A DNA stretch of 64,000 nt from Streptomyces sp. HB132 (GTDB lineage Bacteria; Actinomycetota; Actinomycetes; Streptomycetales; Streptomycetaceae): the NCBI RefSeq assembly GCF_016909575.1, contig NZ_JAFBGA010000002.1, positions 310,001-374,000 on the forward strand, read 5' to 3'. The notes under the pieces were generated by a model. It was given only the letters and a program-made list of their open reading frames with translations, made no database searches and was not told the DNA's origin. Within the stretch, counting starts at the first letter, position 1. Every line of letters begins with the position of its first letter. Position numbers and translations under genes: made by a program. Positions 58,638 to 64,000 of this stretch are shown in pieces.

Positions 58638-60371
58638 ATGGGCATTCGGAGCTTGCTGCGTAAGGTGTTCGGCCGGACGGAGCAGGACGAGCCGACCACG
58701 GCCACCGTCCCGCCCCAGGCCGAGCGCACCCAGCCCACGGAGACGGAGCCGGAGACCGCCACCTCGGCGGCCGAGCCCGCGAAGGCCTCGGTACCGGCCC
58801 CGGCCTCCTCGGACCGCTCGGCCGGCGCCGAGCACGACAGCGGCCAGGCGTCGGACCTGGTGGCTGCGGCATTCGACAAGACGACCGCGGCCTCCGCGGA
58901 CACGTCGAGCGCCACGCCCGCGCCGAGGGTTCCGGCCCAGGGGTCGGACCCGGAGGCGGCTGCGGACACCGCGGGCGCCGGGAGCGACACGGCCGCCGAG
59001 TCCGCCGCCGAGCCCGAACCGGTCGTCGTGGCACCGATCACGATCGACATGGACCCGGAGCCGGAGGCCGGGACGGCGTCCGTCGCGGCACCTGTCGTGG
59101 CGGTCGAACCGGTGACGGAGAAGGCCGGGCCCGCGGGGGAAGAGGCGGAGGCCGCGGCCGAGACAGCTCCGGCCTCCGGCGTAGCGCCGGAGGCGTCACC
59201 TGCGGTCGAGGAGCCTGCCACCACTGAGGCGCCTGCTGACGGAACGCCTGTCGAGGACACGACCGACGCGCCCGCTGCCGAGGCCTCCGTCACTGACGCG
59301 TCCGCTGCCGACGCGCCTGCTGCTGAGACGCCTGTCGCCGAGGCGGCAGCCGAGCCGAAGACCGAGCCCGCCGCCGAGCCCGCCGCCGCGTCCGAGCCGG
59401 AAGCCGTGCCGGAGCCGGTCGCCGCGTCCGAGCCGGAAGCCGTGCCGGAGCCGGTCGCCGCGTCCGAGCCGGAAGCCGTGCCGAAGGCACAGAAGGCAGA
59501 ACCGCCGGCCGCGCCCGAGCCCGCCACAGCCGAGCCCGTCGCCGAGCCGGTGGCGGCTCCCGAGCCGGTCACCGCACCCGAACCGGCGGCCACCGCCCAG
59601 CCCGTCGCCGAGCCGGTCGCCACCGTCGCCGAGCCGGTCGCCGCACCCGCCCCCACCCCCGAGGCTGCCGCCCCCACCGGGAAGCCCGCCGTCACCCTCG
59701 CCCGGGTCAAGGCGGCGGCGCCCGGGCTCGTCGCGCCGTACAAGGCCGCTGAGGCCGGGCTCAAGGCCCACGGGCTGACCGGGCTGCGTGCCACCGTGTA
59801 TCTGGTGCTCGACCGGTCCGGGTCCATGCGGCCGTTCTACAAGGACGGCAGCGCCCAGCACCTGGGCGACCGCACCCTGGCGCTGGCCGCGCACCTCGAC
59901 GCGACCGCGACCGTGCCCGTCGTCTTCTTCTCGACCGACATCGACGGCACCGGGGCGATCGACCTCACCGCCCACGACGGCCGGATCGACGAGCTGAACG
60001 CGGGCCTCGGCCGCCTGGGCCGTACGAACTACCACCGGGCCGTCGAGGAGATCGTCGCGCACTACGAGAAGTCCGGTGCCACGGGCCCGGCCCTGGTGGT
60101 CTTCCAGACGGACGGCGCCCCGGACGCCAAGGTGGCGGCCAAGCAGGCACTGGCGGACGCGGCACGGCTGCCGCTGTTCTTCCAGTTCGTCGCGTTCGGC
60201 GACGAGGACGCGAAGGCGTTCGACTTCCTGCGCAGGCTGGACGTCGAGAACGCCGGCTTCTTCCACGCGGGCCCCGCCCCGCGCGAGGTGCCGGACGCGA
60301 CGTTCTACCGCGAGGTACTCGCCGGACTCCCCACCTGGGCCACCGCTCGAGGATTCGTCGCGGAGGACTGA
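58638..60371 (+). CDS. vWA-domain protein (TerF-like) with low-complexity linker
   Basis: A 577-residue protein. Residues 1-20 are basic ([13 protein letters not shown]). Residues about 20-350 are low-complexity Ala/Glu/Pro/Thr/Val, with a 12-residue repeat ([12 protein letters not shown]) in tandem near 250-281. The C-terminal vWA domain (about 360-570) has [11 protein letters not shown] (MIDAS), F-S-T-D-I-D-G, and V-V-F-Q-T-D-G. TerF and related tellurite proteins have this domain. I chose ATG 58638 with GAAAGG upstream. The last 67 bases overlap the convergent sensor kinase. Confidence 0.8.
   Translation: MGIRSLLRKVFGRTEQDEPTTATVPPQAERTQPTETEPETATSAAEPAKASVPAPASSDRSAGAEHDSGQASDLVAAAFDKTTAASADTSSATPAPRVPAQGSDPEAAADTAGAGSDTAAESAAEPEPVVVAPITIDMDPEPEAGTASVAAPVVAVEPVTEKAGPAGEEAEAAAETAPASGVAPEASPAVEEPATTEAPADGTPVEDTTDAPAAEASVTDASAADAPAAETPVAEAAAEPKTEPAAEPAAASEPEAVPEPVAASEPEAVPEPVAASEPEAVPKAQKAEPPAAPEPATAEPVAEPVAAPEPVTAPEPAATAQPVAEPVATVAEPVAAPAPTPEAAAPTGKPAVTLARVKAAAPGLVAPYKAAEAGLKAHGLTGLRATVYLVLDRSGSMRPFYKDGSAQHLGDRTLALAAHLDATATVPVVFFSTDIDGTGAIDLTAHDGRIDELNAGLGRLGRTNYHRAVEEIVAHYEKSGATGPALVVFQTDGAPDAKVAAKQALADAARLPLFFQFVAFGDEDAKAFDFLRRLDVENAGFFHAGPAPREVPDATFYREVLAGLPTWATARGFVAED
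59385..59483 (+). repeat. 36-bp tandem repeat in the vWA gene
   Basis: Two exact 36-bp copies (59385-59420, 59421-59456) and a third partial one (59457 to about 59483) encode the repeated 12-residue [12 protein letters not shown] unit. In-frame multiples of three allow length change without loss of the protein. Confidence 0.85.
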
Positions 60372-61567
60372 TCCACCGGCAGTTGTACGGTCACGGCGAG
60401 CCCGCCCTCCGGGCCGGGTGCCGCCGTGGCCGTACCGCCGTGGGCCACCGCGATGGAACGCACGATCGACAGGCCGAGCCCCGAGCCCTGTCCCATCCGG
60501 TCCCGCCCCTCACCGCGCCGGAACGGCTGGAAGAACCCGGCGATGTCCCCCTCGGCCACCACGGGTCCGGTGTTACGGACCACCAGGACCCCGTCCGCCG
60601 ACAGTGACACCTCCACCCGCCCGCCGGGCACGTTGTACCGCACCGCGTTGGACAGCAGATTCGCCACCAGCTGCGCGAGCAGCTGCCGGTTCCCGCGGAC
60701 GAGGCAGGGGCCGGACGCGACCGTGATCTCCGGGCCGGACGCCGACACCCGTTCCGCCGCCGACAGGGGCCGGGCGGCCTCCTCCGCGACCACCCGAGCC
60801 AGGTCGACCGCCGTGCGCTCGCTCTGCGCCAGCCCACCTTCGCTGCGCGCCAGCACCAGCAGGCCCTCGATGAGCCGTTCGCTGCGCCGGTTGTTGTCCA
60901 GAAGCGTCTGCCGGGTCCGTGCGAGGTCCTGCGGCGACGGATCGTCGAGGCCCACCTGGATCGCGGCCCGCTGGGTGGCCAGTGGGGTCCGCAGCTCGTG
61001 CGAGGCGTTGGCGATGAACCGCCGCTGGCTGTCGAACGCCTTCTCCAGCCGCGCCAGCAGCGAGTCCAGCGTCTCCCCCAGCTCCTTCAGCTCGTCGTCG
61101 GGACCACTGGAGGCGATCCGCTCGTGCAGGGTGTGTTCGGAGAGCCGCCGCGCCTTCGCGGTCATGGCGTGCACGGGCCGCAGCACCCGCCCCGCCGTCC
61201 ACCAGCCGACGCCGACCGCGCACCCCGTCATGACGAGCAGCGCGGCGACCGACCAGTACAGGAGTTCCCGGCTCGCCGCATCGCTGACGTCGTCGGTGAC
61301 GTCGTAGACCGTGGGCGGGCCGACGAGCCCACGCCGGTGCAGGGGGCCGTTGACCGCGAAGCCCGGCTGGGCGACCGCGGCGGACGTGGCGATGGCGCGT
61401 GCCTGCGAGTCCGTACCGGCACGCGAGGCCAGATTGACCGTGGCGAGCAGCGCCGTACCGAGGATGAGGAAGACCCCTCCGTACACGAGGGCGATCCGCA
61501 TCCGGATCGTCGAGTGCCGGACCTGCTCGGGCCCGGTCGCCCGCACCAGCCTCAGCAGCCGGTTCAC
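60305..61567 (-). CDS. Two-component sensor histidine kinase
   Basis: A 420-residue membrane kinase. The first helix lies at about 25-46, an extracytoplasmic loop of about 55 residues follows, and the second helix at about 104-124. HAMP (about 125-180) leads to the H box with His190 in [10 protein letters not shown]. The catalytic domain has N-L-L-S-N-A-V-R-Y (N box) and G-S-G-L-G-L-S-I-V (G box). Its ATG overlaps the response-regulator stop by 4 bases, so they are coupled. The C-terminal 67 bases overlap the convergent vWA gene. Confidence 0.92.
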   Translation of the reverse strand: MNRLLRLVRATGPEQVRHSTIRMRIALVYGGVFLILGTALLATVNLASRAGTDSQARAIATSAAVAQPGFAVNGPLHRRGLVGPPTVYDVTDDVSDAASRELLYWSVAALLVMTGCAVGVGWWTAGRVLRPVHAMTAKARRLSEHTLHERIASSGPDDELKELGETLDSLLARLEKAFDSQRRFIANASHELRTPLATQRAAIQVGLDDPSPQDLARTRQTLLDNNRRSERLIEGLLVLARSEGGLAQSERTAVDLARVVAEEAARPLSAAERVSASGPEITVASGPCLVRGNRQLLAQLVANLLSNAVRYNVPGGRVEVSLSADGVLVVRNTGPVVAEGDIAGFFQPFRRGEGRDRMGQGSGLGLSIVRSIAVAHGGTATAAPGPEGGLAVTVQLPVDQSSATNPRAVAQVGSPASTSR

Positions 61568-62217
61568 AGGGCGTACCCGACGCCCTGCACGGTGCGGATC
61601 AGCGCCGGTTCCCCCAGCTTGGCGCGCAGCTTGCTCATGCAGACGCGCACAGCGCCCGTGAACGGGTCGGCGTTGGCGTCCCAGGCCCGCTCCAGCAGCT
61701 CCTCCGCGCTGACCGTGCCGCCGTCGGCCTCCAGCAGCAGCTGCAGCACGGTGAACTCCTTCGGCGACAGGTCCAGGTCCCGCCCGTCCCGGGTGGCGGC
61801 CCGGCGCACACTGTCGAGCCGGATGCCGTGCCTCTCCAGCTGCGGCGGCACGGGCCGGGCGCTGCGCCGTCGCAGGGCGCGCACGCGGGACACCAGTTCT
61901 GGGAATTCGAAGGGTTTGCTCACGTAGTCGTCGGCTCCGAGGTCGAGCCCTTCCACCCGGTCCTCCGTGGTTCCGGAGGCGGTGAGCATCAGGATCCTGG
62001 TGCGCGACCCGGCGGAGACGAGCCTGCGGGCCACGTCGTCGCCGTGCACCCGGGGCAGGTCACGGTCCAGGACGACGACGTCGTAGTCGTGCAGCCCCAG
62101 ATAGGCGAGCGCCGCGTCCCCGCTGTACACGGTGTCGACGGCGAATCCCGCCCGCCGCAGCCCGGTCGCCACCAGCTCCGCCAGGATCTCCTCGTCCTCG
62201 GCGACCAGTACCCGCAT
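61564..62217 (-). CDS. OmpR-family response regulator
   Basis: A 217-residue regulator: receiver domain with the acidic pair E-D-E (residues 7-9), phospho-acceptor Asp51 (V-V-V-L-D-R-D-L-P), T-A-S and Lys in S-K-P-F-E-F, then an OmpR/PhoB winged helix (L-S-P-K-E-F-T-V-L, R-T-V-Q-G-V-G-Y). Overlap with the kinase start by 4 bases links translation. The ATG at 62217 begins M-R-V-L-V-A-E-D-E as usual. The target genes are unknown; the neighbouring vWA and MetRS genes are not evident targets. Confidence 0.92.
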   Translation of the reverse strand: MRVLVAEDEEILAELVATGLRRAGFAVDTVYSGDAALAYLGLHDYDVVVLDRDLPRVHGDDVARRLVSAGSRTRILMLTASGTTEDRVEGLDLGADDYVSKPFEFPELVSRVRALRRRSARPVPPQLERHGIRLDSVRRAATRDGRDLDLSPKEFTVLQLLLEADGGTVSAEELLERAWDANADPFTGAVRVCMSKLRAKLGEPALIRTVQGVGYAL

Positions 62218-62364
62218 CGTGTTGTCCCCTGCCTCGTGCACGCGTGCCCACTCCTCCCAGGATGCGTCTTTGGTACGGGAAGGCATGTTTCGCAAAGCTC
62301 TCCGCGGCCGGGGCGGTCCTTGTCGATGTGAGTGGATCTTCCACGGACCGTTAGGATTTCGACC

Positions 62365-63978
62365 ATGGCGGCCACTGGATCCGAGAAGCAAGGGGGCGAC
62401 GGCGTGAAGAGTTTCTACGTATCGACCCCCATCTACTACGTCAACGACGCTCCTCACCTGGGCCACGCCTACACGACCGTCGCAGGCGACGTGCTCACCC
62501 GCTGGCACCGCCAGCGCGGCGAGAAGGTGTGGTACCTCACCGGCACGGACGAGCACGGTCAGAAGATCATGCGCACGGCCGAGGCGAACAACGTCACCCC
62601 CCAGGCCTGGTGCGACAAGCTCGTCGAGGAGTCCTGGAAGCCCCTCTGGGAGCACCTCGACATCGCGAACGACGACTTCATCCGCACGACGGAGAAGCGG
62701 CACACCGACCGTGTGCAGGAGTTCGTGCAGGACCTGTTCGACAAGGACCAGATCTACAAGGGCGGGTACGAAGGCCCGTACTGCGTCGGCTGCGAGGAGT
62801 ACAAGCTCCCCGGCGACCTGATCGAGTCCGAGGACGGCACGAAGCTGTGCCCGATCCACAAGAAGCCGGTGGAGCTCCTCAAGGAGGAGAACTACTTCTT
62901 CAAGCTGAGCGAGTACGGCCCGAAGCTCATGGAGTTCTACGCGGCCAACCCGGGCTTCATCCAGCCCGAGTCGGCCCGCAACGAGATCGTGAACTTCGTG
63001 AAGCAGGGTCTGCAGGACCTGTCGATCTCGCGCTCCACGTTCGACTGGGGCGTCCCGGTGCCGTGGGACCCGAAGCACGTCATCTACGTGTGGATCGACG
63101 CGCTGCTCAACTACGCGACGGCGGTCGGCTACGGCGCCAACCAGGAGAAGTTCGACGGCACCTTCCCGGCGGACGTGCACCTGATCGGCAAGGACATCCT
63201 GCGCTTCCACTCGGTCATCTGGCCGGCGATGCTGATGGCGCAGGGCCTGCCGGTCCCCGGCAAGGTCGTCGCCAACGGCTGGCTGATGGTCGGCGGCGAG
63301 AAGATGTCCAAGTCGAACCTGACCGGCATCAAGCCGCAGGACCTGACCTCGCACTTCGGCGTGGACGCGTACCGCTGGTACTTCCTGCGGGCCATCGCGT
63401 ACGGCAGCGACGGCTCCTTCTCCTGGGAGGACTTCAGCGCCCGCTACACCTCGGAGCTGGCCAACGACTACGGCAACCTCGCCTCGCGCGTCGCGGCCAT
63501 GGTCGGCAAGTACTTCGGCGGCGCGCTCCCGGAGGCCACGGCGGCCGGTGACGCCGAGCGCGCGGTCCAGGAGGGCCTGGCCCGGGCGGTCGCCTCCGCC
63601 GATCAGAAGATCGGCGAGGAGCTGGACTTCCAGGGCGGCATCCTGGCGGTCTTCGACTTCGTGAAGCAGGTCAACGGCTACATCACGGAGCAGGAGCCGT
63701 GGAAGGTCGCCAAGGACACCTCGCCCGAGGGCCAGGCCCGGCTGGCGACCATCCTGTACACGGCGGCCGAGTCGCTGCGCGGCGTCGCGGTCCTGCTCAA
63801 CGCGGTGATGCCGGACACCTCGCAGAAGCTGTGGGACTCCCTGGGCGCCGAGGCGTCCCTGGGCGCCCTGGCCGACCAGCGGGTGCAGGACGCGGGCGAC
63901 TGGGGCCGGCTGCCCGTCGGCTCCACGGTGACGAAGGGTGCGGTGCTGTTCCCCCGCCTGGAGGAGAAGCCCGCGTAA
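62365..63978 (+). CDS. metG: Methionyl-tRNA synthetase
   Basis: A 537-residue class I synthetase that charges tRNA-Met. The HIGH motif is P-H-L-G-H-A-Y-T, KMSKS is G-E-K-M-S-K-S-N-L, and the zinc-knuckle segment has Y-C-V-G-C...C-P-I-H. It ends shortly before the window edge, complete, with about 20 bp left. I chose ATG 62365; GTG 62404 (V-K-S-F-Y-V-S-T-P) is an alternative. A possible -10 (TAGGAT) 7 bases before the ATG would make a leaderless mRNA. It is a housekeeping gene. Confidence 0.93.
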   Translation: MAATGSEKQGGDGVKSFYVSTPIYYVNDAPHLGHAYTTVAGDVLTRWHRQRGEKVWYLTGTDEHGQKIMRTAEANNVTPQAWCDKLVEESWKPLWEHLDIANDDFIRTTEKRHTDRVQEFVQDLFDKDQIYKGGYEGPYCVGCEEYKLPGDLIESEDGTKLCPIHKKPVELLKEENYFFKLSEYGPKLMEFYAANPGFIQPESARNEIVNFVKQGLQDLSISRSTFDWGVPVPWDPKHVIYVWIDALLNYATAVGYGANQEKFDGTFPADVHLIGKDILRFHSVIWPAMLMAQGLPVPGKVVANGWLMVGGEKMSKSNLTGIKPQDLTSHFGVDAYRWYFLRAIAYGSDGSFSWEDFSARYTSELANDYGNLASRVAAMVGKYFGGALPEATAAGDAERAVQEGLARAVASADQKIGEELDFQGGILAVFDFVKQVNGYITEQEPWKVAKDTSPEGQARLATILYTAAESLRGVAVLLNAVMPDTSQKLWDSLGAEASLGALADQRVQDAGDWGRLPVGSTVTKGAVLFPRLEEKPA

Positions 63979-64000
63979 GCGGCGCACACGGCGCAGGAGC

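Noticed and set aside
59385..59483. CRISPR-like repeat array
   Set aside because: The repeats are tandem without spacers and lie inside a coding frame.

Overview
The window is a GC-rich, gene-dense bacterial chromosome segment that reads as Streptomyces. The evidence is strong G/C preference at third codon positions, an AfsA/ScbR gamma-butyrolactone pair, a resuscitation-promoting factor, PQQ-type Ser/Thr kinases, a SpoIIE-type phosphatase, and a PHO box and a Trp attenuator of the kind known from that genus. About 60 genes fill both strands. I saw no tRNA, rRNA, insertion sequence, prophage or CRISPR array.

Layout. 0.3-5.6 kb: three tandem protein-kinase genes, the first a degraded pseudokinase, the next two active kinases with beta-propeller sensor domains behind an internal twin-arginine/membrane segment. 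5.8-10.9 kb: sulfurtransferase, Old Yellow Enzyme, ABC-F ATPase with a candidate leader peptide, class E sortase. 10.9-14.1 kb: GH65 phosphorylase coupled to a beta-phosphoglucomutase-like HAD. 14.3-16.7 kb: zinc-ribbon protein, Rpf/LysM cell-wall enzyme, PH-domain protein, PGRP amidase. 16.8-20.4 kb: a GBL signalling island (receptor, AfsA-type synthase, reductase, quinone oxidoreductase) with two autoregulatory-element-like sites. 20.4-23.6 kb: a cold-shock module (SCO5918-family protein, DEAD-box helicase, CspA) beside a MerR-like regulator. 23.9-27.4 kb: PAP2-like membrane protein, small membrane protein, SpoIIE phosphatase, hydrolase. 27.5-30.2 kb: peroxiredoxin, then NfeD and flotillin. 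30.3-33.7 kb: a second MerR-like paralogue, an RsbW-type ATPase, a KhtT/KhtU-like K+/H+ antiporter. 33.7-35.7 kb: BlaI/M56 pair with a TerB-like gene behind a shared operator. 35.8-47.2 kb: PucR regulator divergent from an operon of OB-fold membrane protein, YqiK-type flotillin, a 1628-residue AAA ATPase and a dual-RCK channel-like protein. 47.3-50.9 kb: attenuator-controlled TrpRS, a two-component flavin system, a universal stress protein. 51.0-58.3 kb: a frameshifted small gene, a MerR-PP2C fusion, membrane proteins, oxidoreductase, S4 protein, a stop-interrupted gene, and PhoX behind a PHO box. 58.6-64.0 kb: a vWA protein, a two-component system, MetRS.

The most system-like part is 36.9-47.2 kb. 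The four-gene operon couples membrane-microdomain proteins to a giant ATPase and an RCK-flanked two-helix membrane protein. Its upstream region carries a palindrome that also occurs, 21 of 24 bases identical, in front of the window's other NfeD-flotillin operon (about 28.0 kb). It also carries a four-run G-quadruplex motif. The divergent PucR regulator is the obvious candidate for reading that palindrome. This is inference from sequence and gene order.
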